This document shows positions 1-11,200 of a stretch of 64,000 bases of DNA, piece after piece. Origin of the DNA: Ignelater luminosus (taxonomy: Eukaryota; Arthropoda; Insecta; Coleoptera; Elateridae); NCBI GenBank assembly GCA_011009095.1, contig VTPC01006117.1, forward strand, positions 96,583-160,582, read 5' to 3'. A model generated the notes under the pieces. That model worked only from the letters and a program-made list of their open reading frames with translations. It was not told the origin of the DNA and made no database searches. The translations under genes were made by a program, and so were the position numbers. Numbering within the stretch: the stretch's first letter is position 1; every line of letters starts with the position of its first letter.

Positions 1-210
1 CTAGTGATTTATTAGGGAGTGTCTAAAATAAATTTGCAAAAGGTTATAATCAAGGTTTTAGTGCGACACCGTTGCCAGATAGTACTAGCTGTTTTTCACA
101 TTTTCTCGAAAACGGAGCAAGATAGAAACAATTGTTACTAAGCTTTTCTACTTCAAATGACTTTTCCCATCACCTGTTTCACGGAGTACTATTAGTTCAC
201 TAACACCCTG

Positions 211-335
211 TATTCATGTAAAATAGTTGAATGTTGTAATTTATATATTTTTCAGAGAATCAAGTCAGACTCCATATTTGCAAGTGTTATTTCCTGGAAT
301 TTTGTATATTTCCTCAAGTTGTACTGTTAATTTCA
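211..335 (+). repeat. 5' LTR of copia element, 5'-truncated
   Basis: This matches 4494-4618 of the 3' LTR colinearly and ends in TTTCA just before the primer-binding site. The first 83 bp present in the 3' copy (4411-4493) are missing or unrecognisable upstream of 211, so the element probably lost its promoter end or was joined to another sequence there. Confidence 0.85.
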
Positions 336-338
336 AGA

Positions 339-352
339 GGTTGTGGACTTAG
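339..352 (+). other. Primer-binding site resembling the copia half-tRNA-iMet site
   Basis: Three bases after the LTR end comes GGTTGTGGACTTAG. Drosophila copia primes from an internal cleavage fragment of initiator tRNA-Met using GGTTATGGGCCCAG. The sequence here agrees at 10 of 14 positions and sits at the right distance. The four differences may be decay or a different primer. Confidence 0.5.
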
Positions 353-443
353 GAATACGCAGAATTGAAGAAGGAATTGTGTTTTAGAGAAATCAGAAGA
401 AGAAAAATTGCAATTTTGAGGAAATTTGAACAAGGAAGTATTC

Positions 444-1053
444 ATGATGACAGAAGAAGAAAGATATCGTATTCCGTTATTTGATAGAACAGATTTTAAT
501 ATTTGAGAATTTAGAATGCTGCTTATTGGAAGAAATCGATCTTGTACAGTTTATTGAAGAGCCGTACACTAATATGGTGGAATTTGATAAAAAAAAGGAG
601 GGGGAAACGGCGGAAGGAAAGACGGAAAGAGAAAAGAAATTAGCTCAATTAGAGAAGAAAGACAGAAAATGTAAGTCACAAATTATTCAAAGAATGGGAG
701 ATAGTCATCTAGAATATGCTAAAGATAAAGGGAACAGTTATGAACTGTGGTCATCTTTGTGTAATGTTTTTGAACGCAAAGGTATTGCAAGTCAACTCTT
801 GATAAGAAAGTCACTTTTAACAATGAAATTTGATTCTACAAATGACACATTGGCAAATCATTTCTTAAAGTTTGACAAATCAATCAGAGATTTGAGATCA
901 ACCGGAGCTACTCTGGAAGAAACTGATATTGTGTGTCATCTATTGTTGACAATGCCAAATGAGTATGAAGTAGTGGTTACGGCGTTAGAAACGTTATCAA
1001 AACAAGATTTGACGTTAAATTTCGTAAAGAATAGACTTTTAGAAGAAGAGTAG
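444..1053 (+). pseudogene. copia gag (UBN2-type Gag polypeptide), broken
   Basis: The likely original start is the ATG pair at 444/447, giving a peptide with RIPLFDRTDFNI, the usual copia Gag opening (I-P-x-F-D-G-x-N-F). An in-frame TGA at 504-506 replaces the conserved Trp, and a frameshift near 520 moves reading to the frame open to 1053. There LLEEIDLVQFIEE and later LLTMPNEYEVVVTALET match copia Gag, which forms the virus-like particle. The frame closes at 1053 before the zinc knuckle. The upstream leader (353-443) is typical copia untranslated sequence. Confidence 0.85.
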
Positions 1054-1087
1054 AAAAGATGAAGTACTGGAGTTACAAAGAAGAAAG

Positions 1088-1591
1088 GTGATTCATTTAA
1101 TACGATGGCCTTTCCATCAAACAAGAAAGTTTTCAAAAGAAGGTTGGAAAAACAAGAACAAGAATGGAAAGTTTCCGTTCAAATGTCATAAATGTGGTCT
1201 AATTGGACATAAGAAAGTTGATTGTAGAACAAAGTCTAAAAATTTTAGGAAGAATGTTAGCAATAAAGTTAATATTGCATCAAAGCAATTTGAAAATTTA
1301 TGCAAAAATGAAGAAGAAAGTAAAAGTTTATGTTTTACGGCGACAACAAATTACGAATCAGAAAGTTCAATTTCATATTTTTTAGATTCAGGGGCAACTA
1401 AACATTTAGTGTGTACCAATGTTCTTTTAAGTAATGTCAGAAAACTGAAGAAACCGATTCGAATTAGTGTTGCTAAATCTAGAACACATATTGAAGCTAA
1501 TAAAGTTGGAGACATTGACATTGTAAGTGAAGTAAATGGAAAAGAATACTTTATAAAAGTAAAAGATGTTTTGTCAGTTCCTAAATCATAA
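1088..1591 (+). pseudogene. copia nucleocapsid zinc knuckle and aspartic protease
   Basis: A single CCHC knuckle, CHKCGLIGHKKVDC (C-x2-C-x4-H-x4-C), lies near residue 34. About 70 residues later comes FLDSGATKHLV, the copia protease active site with the catalytic Asp in DSGAT. Downstream hydrophobic strands are as expected for a retroviral-type aspartic protease that self-cleaves the polyprotein. The frame stops at 1591. The next segment (1592-1756) continues the polyprotein in another frame, where NLLSV and GFEVVFKNG are visible, so a frameshift separates protease from integrase. Confidence 0.88.
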
Positions 1592-1756
1592 CTTATTATC
1601 TGTGTGAAAAATGGAAATGAACGGGTTTGAAGTAGTGTTCAAAAACGGTAAAGGTTTGATTAAAAAGAAGAATTGTGTAGTTGCGGTCGCGTTGAGAACT
1701 GAATCGCAGATGTATTTGGTGAAATGTAAATATAAGACTGTTCGATTATAGAAGAT

Positions 1757-2605
1757 ATGAATTTGTGGCATAAACGTTTTGGACATTTAAATTTTGAAGG
1801 TTTGAAGAAACTTCAAGAACAAGTTGAAGGTATTAATGTTGATTTGAATAAATCGCATGCGCAAATTTGTGATACGTGTATAAAAGGAAAGCAGACGCAG
1901 TTATCTCATAGCCAGAAACGTCAACGAGCAACAAGACCGTTGGAAAGAATACACAGTGATTTGATTGGGCCGATAACTCCTATCTCACATAATGGAAAGA
2001 AGTATGTGTTAACTTTAATTGACGATTTTACACATTTTACAGCGACATACTCGATGGAATCAAAGTCGGAGGTGTTAAAATACCTAAAGATATATGAAGC
2101 AATGGTGTCAGCTCACTTTAATATGAAAATTAGTCGTTTTAGTTGTGACAATAGGCGAGAATATATTTCAAAAGAAATAAGTTTTTTTGAAGAAAAAGGT
2201 ATTCAGTTTGAATTTACAATTAGATATACTCCACAACAGAATGGTGTAGCAGAAAGAATGAACCGAACTATAATAGAAAAAGCAAGATGTATGATGTTGA
2301 ATTCGAAGCTTGGGAAAAGTTTTTGGTCAGAAGCAGTTTTAACTGCGGTATATCTTATTATTAGAAGTCTAACATCAGCTTTGAATGGAAAAATTCCTGC
2401 GTCATTTTGGTTCAAAGAAAAACCAAAAGTTAAGAAAATAAGAATTTTTAGATGTGTTGCGTTTTTACACATACCAAAAGAAATTGTTGGAGGAAAATTT
2501 GAGTCAAGATCAAAGAAGTGTTTTATGGTTGGTTACTGTAATAATGGGTACAAGTTGTGGTGTCCAGAAGAAAGAAAAATGATTCTTGAAAAAGATGTTA
2601 ACTAG
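1757..2605 (+). pseudogene. copia integrase (GAG-pre-integrase plus rve core)
   Basis: The N-terminal HHCC zinc domain is visible as LWHKRFGHLNFEGLKKL followed by CDTC. The catalytic core follows: first Asp in HSDLIGP, second Asp in SCDNRREY (families usually read SDNGGEY, so the two Gly are Arg here), and Glu in TPQQNGVAERMNRTI. The DDE triad is therefore still encoded and the 282-residue frame is uninterrupted. It would join retrotransposon cDNA to the host chromosome. The frame closes at 2605 and overlaps the next one by about 20 bases, marking another frameshift. Confidence 0.92.
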
Positions 2606-3538
2606 TTTTGATGAAAGAAGATTTTCATTTGGAACAGTTACAAGTGAAAAATGGTTGAATAATAAGGAAATAGAAGAAAAGAATGATGAAGAAGTAGAAG
2701 AAAATCAAGAAACTGAAGAACGTATTTTTGAAAATATCGATTTGAAAGAAATGTGTGTGAAAAACGGAGAAGACGAAGTAGAAGACATAGAATCAAGAAG
2801 TGAATATGAAGTGGAATCAAGACTAGAAGATGAAGTAGTAACATTTCGAAGAAGTAAGAGAGAAAAACAGAAGCCAAGTTATTTGAACGATTATGCAGTG
2901 CCAGCACTAAGTGCTGAATCATTTGTAAATAATGTTACTACAAGTTATGAAGAAATTAAAACACGTCAAGATAAACAAGAATGGTTTCAAGCAGTTCAGG
3001 AGGAGATAGAGTCTCTCAAGGAAAATGATACTTGGGAGTTAACAAAATTACCTCCAGGAAGAAAATTTTTAGATAGTAAATGGGTTTGTAAAATTAAAGA
3101 AAACAAAAATGGAAATGTTGAAAGGTATAAAGCACGGTTAGTTATTAAAGGTTGTGCTCAACGAAAAGGTTGGGATTATGAAGAAACATATGCGCCAGTT
3201 GCAAGACTTACAACATTAAGAACACTTATATCTGTAATTAAAGAAAAAGATCTCTATGCATGTCAAATAGATGTCAAGAATGCATTTCTTTAGGGAAAGG
3301 TAAAAGAAGAAATTTATATGAAGATTCCATTTGGTTGAAGAAAGCATTGTATGGTTTGAAACAAGCTCTTCGAGCATGGAATGATACATTTGATGAATTT
3401 GTGAAGTATCTTGGTTTTGAACAATCAAAAGCAGATAAGTGTTTGTATGCAGAGAAATTTGGTAAAGTAAAATTGTATCTTCTCTTGTATGTCGATGATA
3501 TAATTATAGCTGGAGATGATAAGAAAAGATTGATCTAG
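2586..3538 (+). pseudogene. copia reverse transcriptase, two frames
   Basis: An acidic linker is followed by the RVT_2 domain: KWVCKIKENKNGNVERYKARLV, then DYEETYAPVARLTTLRTL and DVKNAFL. A stop at 3291-3293 truncates it there. A second frame (3260-3538) resumes with LKKALYGLKQALRAWN and contains the polymerase box YVDDIIIAGDD with both catalytic Asp. Between EEIYMKIPFG and LKKALYGLKQ about 15 to 20 residues usual in copia RT are missing, so there is an internal deletion as well as a frameshift. Confidence 0.9.
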
Positions 3539-4416
3539 TTAAAGCATCGTTAAGTAAACGATTTCATATGAAAGATTTGGCTGAACTTTATTCATTTCTT
3601 GGAATAAATATCTCAAGATCTAAAACAGGCATTGTGTTATGTTAACCAGTTTATCTTCGTAAATTGCTAAAAAGGTTTAACATGGAAGACTGCAAGCCAG
3701 TAAAAACTTCAATGGAAATAAAGCCTTTGATTCTTCAAGAAAAAGAAATTTATGATGATTCGAGACCTTACAGAGAACTGATTGGTTGTCTGATGTATGT
3801 TACAATTACTATAAGACCAGATTTAAGTGCTGCAGTCAATTACTTTAGCAGACATCAAACTCATCAAACAGAACAATTATGGAAAGGGCTCAAAAGAATT
3901 TTAAGATATATTAAAGGAAGCCTGGATTTGGGTTTCTGGTTTAAAAAAAGTGAAAAAGAAAGTTCACTTTGTTATGTTGATGCAGATTTTGGAAGTGAAT
4001 ATGATAGAAAATCAACTAGTGGATTTTTAATGAAGGTGTTTGGTAATGCAGTTCATTGGGCTACCAAAAGACAAATTTCAGTTGCACTATCATCAACTGA
4101 ATCTAAATATATTGCTCTTGCAATGACTGTAACATATTTGTTATGGTTAAAGAAGGTTTTTGAAGATAATCAGTCTTGTATCCATCTGTTACATAAATGG
4201 GAACATCGTCGTCTTAAGCATGTAGACGTAAAGTACAATTTTGTAAGAGACCTAACTGGAAAAGGTATTGTAGACGTCAAGTATATTTGTACAAGTGAGC
4301 AGCTGGTCGATATATTGACAAAATCTTTATCAAGTGAACAATTTTTGAAGTTACGTTTGCGTTTAGGACTTATGAAAGTGGAAGGTATTAACACTGTTCT
4401 TGAGGAGAACTGTTAG
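3539..4416 (+). pseudogene. copia RT thumb and RNase H
   Basis: From 3539 the thumb continues in another frame (LSKRFHMKDL, FLGINI) to a stop near 3645. The frame 3664-4416 then carries PYRELIGCLMYV and the RNase H domain: CYVDADFGSEYDRKSTSGFL, LSSTESKYIAL, and KHVDVKYNFVRDL followed by QLVDILTKSL. A segment after TYLLWLKKVFE appears shortened. The natural stop codon (TAG 4414-4416) lies just inside the 3' LTR. Confidence 0.9.
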
Positions 4417-4618
4417 AAGGTGACGACAATAACAGTGTTTGTTGGACGGTACTAATAAAAATGTAGCCATGAAAATATGGTGTGAGGTTAATATATTCAT
4501 GTAAAATAGTTGAATGTTGTAATTTATTTATCTTTCAGAAAATAAAGTCAAATTCCGTATTTGCAAGTGTTACTTCCTGGAATTTTGTATATTTCCTCAA
4601 GTTGTACTGTTAATTTCA
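4411..4618 (+). repeat. 3' LTR of copia element
   Basis: This begins TGTTAGAAGG immediately after a purine-rich stretch (4402-4410, GAGGAGAAC) that would serve as the polypurine tract. It ends TTTCA at 4618, giving the TG...CA boundaries. Its last 125 bp match the 5' LTR. The length of 208 bp is short but within the copia range. Confidence 0.85.
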
Positions 4619-5861
4619 AGAATTATTATTTCTAGAGGTATCATAAATAAAGCTGGTTATTGCTGATATTCGCTTAACAAATACGGTTAAAACAAAACAG
4701 ATTAGTTTAGGGTGGAAATTTCTGGAAATAGAATTACACAATTTCCAGTAAATGTCACCTTATGGTAATTGACAATTTTACCCACCAACGCAACGGTTCA
4801 AGTTGTAATTACATTTGGTTCTACCGTACCGTGTTATGTTTGTAGATGTTGGCTAACTCGCATTTGAGTAGTACTCATAGTTCATATTGAATAATAAGTA
4901 TTTCTGAAAGATGGCGCTGTTGGATGAAAGCGAAATGCATAATTGACGCAAATAGAACGGTAACATGAATAAAAATGAAAACCCAAGAAATATAAACGGG
5001 TGTAAATTTGTAACAGTAAAGTAATAATAAATTGAAGGATAATGATAAATACAATGACGTGTCCCTTACGTTGGATGTCAAAAGTATATCTCCAAATTTT
5101 TGTCTGGAAAACAGAAAAATAATTATTGCATTTCAACTCTACCCAAAAATTAGAAGAGCTATTGTCCCTAGAGTAGAAACTAATATTATAGTATGACGTG
5201 TATGAACAATCTGATAAGGACTATTTTAATTCTGCGCTACAAGTTCCAGCCGAAGTTATACAAAATGTTTCAGATGATTGGTAGATTTAAAAATCGGACA
5301 GTGAGTAGATGAATGATGAAAATCCATATCATTACTTTACTAATGTTTCACCCATAGCAGAGCATCAAGATCATATTATTTGATCACTCTTTTTAGATAG
5401 CCACAAATCCCACTTAACTGCACACTAAGCAATTTTATTCAAACTGCACACGTGTAATGTTTCTTTAGTCCATTGAAACACAAATGGTGCAAAAGGGTAC
5501 ACAAATGGAAACGTCAGAATTATAATGGCAGACAACGAACCAGTTCAACATTCTTATTTCTCTTTAAAAGAGAAATCAAGGAAGCAACATTAGTCGTTGT
5601 TAGCAACACATTCCGAATATGTGCAATTTGTTCATGGATTCAAGCGTGGTGGATTACAAAAAGTGTATTAAACCGTCACCATCAAATATAAAATTCTAGG
5701 AAAACCAAAATCAAATTAGCAGTAAAACAACTGACTCTTAAGACAAATGGATTTACCCAGTCGTCAAGTAAGAGTGTTCCTATCTTAACCCTAGCACTAT
5801 CAATATCTGTTTTATCTTCTACGTTTTCCAATGTCTTTAATTATTTACACTATCTCAACTA
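4619..5861. other. AT-rich interval, no gene recognised
   Basis: Short open frames here have no recognisable motif. The last 350 bp (about 5510-5860) may hold an unrecognisably decayed N-terminus of the Tc1-like transposase that follows, but I cannot align it confidently. Confidence 0.5.
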
Positions 5862-7480
5862 TCAAAAATGAATACGAATGTGTAATTGTATCTGACCAAA
5901 CCGTACGAAATCGGTTACACGAGGTAGGAATGGCATCAATAGTCCCCTGAGATGTCCGACAAGAACTCCAGCGTATCGAAGGCAGAATGTGCATTGGGCA
6001 AGATTAAGGCTACGGGAGGATACGCCTTGGAACGATATTTTGTATACAGATGAGTTGCGATATTGTTTCAAAAACAATAGTCTTCGTCAGAGGGTATACA
6101 AGAGTGCATCGCACATCGCACGTAACCAAAATTTGCCCGCCCAGTCACTTCTAATGAGGGTGGCGAAGTTATGGTTTGGACAGGAGTATCTTTTGGTGTA
6201 CCGACTTCCATGTTGTTAACAAAACGTCACAGCCGAATGATATGTTCATGACATCATTTTCAACCAGGTAATAATTAGGCCAACACTATTGGCCGAGCAA
6301 CCCTGGTTTTTTCTGATAATAACGCTAGGCCGCACCGTACTCACATTGTTCAGGATACAATTAAAAAAAAGAAATTAATCATTAAAGAGTGGATTTGTAG
6401 GAAACATCCTTTTTATTAATTATTTAGGGCGTAAACGAAAACCGAGTTATAAACTTATTTTTCTAAAAAGTAAATCATTTGGCACCCTTTTTATTTTTCC
6501 TAAATTCCTAAATTACGAATGTTGATCCTAAATACTGTATTTTAGCTTCCTATTTAGGATTTTTTTTATGTATTCTCTCAGTTGAGATGTAATAACTTGA
6601 ACTTCGTGCGCATCTCAATGTAAGCTGTGTGGTACTTTAGCCATTTCCATGCCACCTATCCTTAATAATACTTAGACCTCATTGCGCAAGGTTACTTAAA
6701 TTAACCAAATATAAAAAACAATCTCCTTTACATAAAAGATTATTCTAAAATTCTAGATTCAAGCATAAGAAAACTAGATAAAGTTGGATTGCCTCTTACA
6801 GATTCACTAACCATAATCTAAGCACTAGAAACGTCTCTGAAAGGGTGCCCCGGTAATGTTAGGAAATTAGCGTACGAAAAACTCTTAAATGTTACAGCAA
6901 GAAACGGATTATGGAGATATGTTGAATATAAAAAAATTATTATCTGGAGAAAGTGTTGATACCCAAAGTTTAATACAAAATTTTCTAAGTTAGAAATATT
7001 ACATCATGTAATGTTGAGTGCAGCTTTTCATGGTTCAAACCAATTTTAATAGAGAAGCATACAAATTTTACTCTTGGAAATTTGGAGCAGTATCTTGTAC
7101 ATAATGCTTTTTTGTCACACATAAAGTGTAAATTTTATTCAAACGGTGAGATTTTTCAGTATTCTGATTTAGGATTTCTGTCCTATATCTTTTTCTGTCC
7201 TTCCTATTTTAGGATCCTATTTCTGACATTTTATTGTACTAAGAATTCGCTTTCTATTAATCATCTATCTCTTCCACCGTGATTTACCTAATCTAAACGC
7301 AATTGAGCACGTATGAGATATACTCCAGAGATGACTGGACAATCACCATGCTGAACCAGCCAGTGTTCAGCAGCTTGCAGCGGTATTACCAGTTCTTTGA
7401 CATGAAATGCCCCAAGCGCATATTGACAACTTCATCACAAGTATGCCTCGAAGGTGCCAAGCAGTTAGCAAGCCAGTGGA
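5862..7480 (+). pseudogene. Tc1-like transposase relic, interrupted
   Basis: Pieces appear in order. SDQTVRNRLHEVGM near 5895-5940 is the second helix-turn-helix. Next comes NVHWARLRLREDTPWNDIL, then YTDELRYC (first catalytic Asp, normally FTDES). WTGVSFGV and FSDNNARPHRTHIVQDT near 6310-6360 carry the second Asp. Finally LNAIEHV, DILQR, LDNHHAEPASVQQLAAV and MPQAHIDNFITSMPRRCQAV (7270-7470) match the Tc1 C-terminus. Several stops and frame changes separate the pieces, and 6400-7265 is foreign to the reading. No terminal inverted repeats were identified. Confidence 0.85.
6400..7265. other. Sequence splitting the Tc1-like relic
   Basis: About 865 bp lie between the Asp2 region and the LNAIEHV segment of the Tc1 transposase, where the intact protein would need only about 15 residues. 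It is AT-rich with several TTTAGGAT or TCCTAAA motifs near both ends (6500-6560 and 7164-7215). No coding motif is recognised. It is probably an insertion whose exact ends I cannot fix. Confidence 0.5.
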
Positions 7481-8200
7481 GATGCAGTCTTTTATTAATT
7501 TCTTTAATTTTTATTGTTTCAATTGTTTTAACTTTTTGTTATCCTGCTTAGTTTTAATTATTGTTATTTTACTTAATTATCTCATGTTCACTATTAACTA
7601 TTTCTTCAATAATTAACAACAAAATATTCACAAATGTACTTATAAAATTTGAAACTCCTCTAATCGATGTATTAATTGTATTGCTCAAGAAAATACCTAA
7701 CACACATAAAACATAATTTTTTATATTGACATGTCCATTGTCCAAGTATGGGAACAGAGAGTAGTAAAGTAATATAAACATTCAACAGCTATGACCGGAC
7801 ATAATTATTAGTTATCACTGAAACTAAAAGAAAAGTCAAGAGATGAACAGAAAGTTCTCGTGTGAACTCTAGGAATGGAAATCTTAAAACGCATACCGAC
7901 AACGCAAAAAGACAAAGAATGACAGAAAGATTTGCTAAAACCGATTCAGCATGTAGAAACAGCAGCAACCTTTTAAAACTAGAAAAATAATCAAAGCATC
8001 CGAAATTACTAGCAAATGTACTGAAAGAAAAGCAATAAAATACATTCTGACATAATAAAAAATAAAATACACGTTTACACTGATATATTAATACACTTAT
8101 AAATTGGATTGCATCAGTACTAAATCATGTATTTAATAATTAACTTATCAATATTAAATTAAAAACAAGATTATTAATTATTAGTGACTCCCTTGGGCCT
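7481..8200. other. AT-rich interval, no gene recognised
   Basis: This stretch lies between the Tc1 relic and the 3' end of the ZBED-type hAT relic. It may include terminal sequences of either element. Nothing is supportable as a gene. Confidence 0.5.
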
Positions 8201-8204
8201 GTCA

Positions 8205-11200
8205 TGCAGAGCAAAGTTTTTCAAAAGAAGGTTTAATATTAGAAATTGACACTTTAAGCTCTTTTTTTATATTAAGCTGAGATCCATATTTTGTCTTCAA
8301 AGCAGTCACCGCAGAAAATCCGGTTTCGCACAGGTAGGATTTTGGAAAAGGTAACAGTATACGAAATGTTCTTGTTTTCAGTGCAGAAAACTCATCATCC
8401 AACCCTGCCCAAAATTCAAAAAGTGATTTATTACTAAATTGTCTTTTGATTTCGCCACTTTGTAATGTTATTTTAAAATTCGCACTAAATCCGCTCCTGT
8501 TTTTCAATTTCGTTCGGATATTTGTTTTCTTGACGCGCAATATTTAAATTGTTTCATTAAACGAATGTTTGTTATAATGTTATTTTAAAGAATTAATATT
8601 TTTGTGGTCTCGACACCTAGACTCCAGTAGACGTGTCTTTCGTTGATTTCCAATATCAAATTCCCAGAATCATTTGTTGCAATATTGCAGTCACACAGTC
8701 TCGGGGAAGTCAAATTTAAACTGGCGAATCTACAAGTAAAATTTTCCATTGTCGCATAAAGAGTATTAATGTCTCAATCTGTTAGGGTGTATATCCGACT
8801 TTTTAACCCCACTTCCGTAAGTACGAACTGCGTAACAAAAAACCGCAGAGGTTAGGCAGTACGATAAGAGCTGCGTACTCGAACCAACGTGTGGTAATTT
8901 TCGACGTTTACCTCTACATCCCCTAATTGGATTCAAACCAAATTAAGTGAAGCCACCCTCTTAGAAAAAAAAAGGTCGAACTGGAGAAATCGTAATTTCT
9001 TCGTGTCAGAGACGCGCAATAGTCGCGGAAGAAAGTGGTTTGTTTGCCAACAGCAAGGCTTATAAATTTCGTTATCGTGGGGAATGTATAACCCAAATAT
9101 AATTACGCTGGTGTCCTCCAGGAAGCAGAAATTGTAGAGGGTAGGAACGCAACGATTTTGGCCCCGTTGGTGTAGCATCTGTGTGTATACTACATTTTGG
9201 AAGCCCCGCAAAATTTTAATAGTGCTTGAGACTCAGTGATTTTCGTTTATAAAATTGTGTGTAAACGCCTGGATTTTGTTCTTATGTTTTTTTTTGCGAT
9301 TAACGTAAAATAAGTGGTTGTTCTTCGAAATTAAAGTTTTCTCAATTACTGGATCTAGCTGCCTTTCGTCGGAAAACAGAGGTCTGCACATACCTTCTGG
9401 AAGAAAGAGTTCCGGTATGAGTAAGAAAGAAAACCTGCTATGTTTTATTATATGAATTTTAATGTTTAAAGACTAGGAGAACGTCGAACTTTGTGAAATA
9501 TTTTATACGAAAACTTTGCTTAGACAGGATCAGTTTCGTATTGTTTTATTGAATCATAATTTTTACAAGTAACTCTTTAACTAATTTGTAACAGGAACGT
9601 TCCCAGGTAATTTTAGCTGGTGTTTGATAAATTGTTGCAACAAAATTACTAACTTGGCAATCATTTCTTTGTTCTTAAATAAAATGTTCAGTTGTCAATA
9701 TTTAACAATTTATGGTCAAGTTTACCTTAGTCGGGTTAATTAATATTTGAATTTTGATCTTTTGTGTTCTATTTTAAAATTTTAACGTAACATAATCATT
9801 TCGCTTTGTTTATCGTAATAATTTGTTTTTCTTATAGTTTGTTTTTGTTTTTATTAGTTTATCGACTCTGTTCTCCAAACAGAAATTAATTTATGCCTCT
9901 TATTGATATTCTTTTGTAGTGTTATTTTGTTATTGTTTTTGTATTTTTGTTTGTGTGTGTTTGATTCATTTTTTTTATTATCATTATTGTTTTAATAAAT
10001 GTAAGTAAGGTCGACTTTTTGTATTTTTGTTTTTGTAAGTGGTTCTCTGGTCCAGGCGAAGCAGCTTAATTTCATTATTTTGTTCTTTTGGCTATCAAAA
10101 AGCACGTAGTGTATATTCCAAATTTCAATTATAGACTAGATATTTTTGCTCAAGAGAGAAGTAAATATTGAATTGGCAGTTCTTTCTTGTATCGTTTTAA
10201 AAGAAGAAAGTCTTCAGAGGACTTCCTTAGCAAAATTAAGCAAGGCAAATCAAGTGCTTATACAGTGTTTATTTTGTGTATTGAGTCTCATTGGTGAAAC
10301 GTCAGAGCGAGTTTTAATAGAGCTTCCACGAGGTAAGTTACACACAGGGTGAGGTTTCGTAAGAGGCCTATATACAGGGTGTCGGACTCACGAGTAGTCG
10401 CGTGACCGACCATCAGAACCCTTCGATCTACGACTGCTGGCGCCCTCTTTTACGACCATCTATTAGTTTAATAAGAGTTTTGGAAAACGGCGAGCTTCTC
10501 TTTGTGAGAGATTAGCCAAGTTTATTTGAGAATCCACCCCATCTGCGGCATGAGCTACGGGATTTAACATCTACCATTGGTCTGGACGCGACTTGTTCAT
10601 ACCTTTGAGCACTGGCCCGTTACAACTTGCCGTGAAGTCTATAAAGATTTCTCTTTCGGCAGTTCAGAGACTTTTGGGAGTATTTTAGAATGGGTCCCTA
10701 ACCCACTGGTAACTTGCAACCAAGTTGTAGTGTGCAAGAAAATACTTTTTAAAATTCTTTGCCAGCATGGTTAAATGATTTTCAATGGTTACAACAACAA
10801 CTTCCACATGTTGTTCTTCAGACTTGTAAATCTTAATACATTCATCCACATTAAACATTTCTAGGTTTTTTTGCTTTACATTTCTGCTCCACAAATCGAG
10901 TTTTCTACAAAAAGCATTCACTTTATTACTCGTATCCAACATATGTGTGCTTGCTCTTTGGAGTTGAAGATTCGAGGTATTCAATTTCTCGAATATGTCG
11001 ACCAAGTAGCTCAATTTCATCACAAATAAACCATCTCGAAACTTCTCGGCTTCCGGTCGGTTTTCTTCTTTCAGAAAAAAATGGCGATTTCATTTCTTAA
11101 TTCATAAACACGTTGCAAAAATCTCCCACGTGATAACCATCCTGTCTCGCAATAAAATAGTAACGCTAAATGTACTGCACCCATGTCTTTACAAAGTGCA

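Larger units (their letters stand above)
211..4618 (+). mobile_element. Degenerate Ty1/copia LTR retrotransposon
   Basis: The gene order is gag, CCHC zinc knuckle, aspartic protease, integrase, reverse transcriptase, RNase H. Integrase upstream of RT is the diagnostic copia order. Two related LTR sequences flank it (211-335 and 4411-4618), with about 8 differences across the shared 125 bp, so roughly 94 percent identity and a fairly old insertion. The single polyprotein expected of copia is broken by at least six frameshifts or stops, so the copy cannot be autonomous. The first 83 bp of the 5' LTR have no clear match; bases 1-210 hold no gene I recognise, and position 203-212 reads ACACCCTGTA, a motif seen at several other places in the window. 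No target duplication could be confirmed because the 5' edge is lost. Confidence 0.93.

Noticed and set aside
936..1136. Minus-strand open frame over the gag region
   Set aside because: It overlaps clearly recognised copia Gag coding sequence on the plus strand and has no motif of its own.
2203..2472. Minus-strand open frames inside integrase and the acidic linker (also 2638-2922)
   Set aside because: They are shadows of copia coding sequence; leucine-rich translation comes from reversed Glu/Lys codons.
6481..6850. GGCACCCTT / AAGGGTGCC as possible short TIRs of a 370-bp element
   Set aside because: Only 9 to 10 bp pair, with no target duplication and no extension. Too weak to call.
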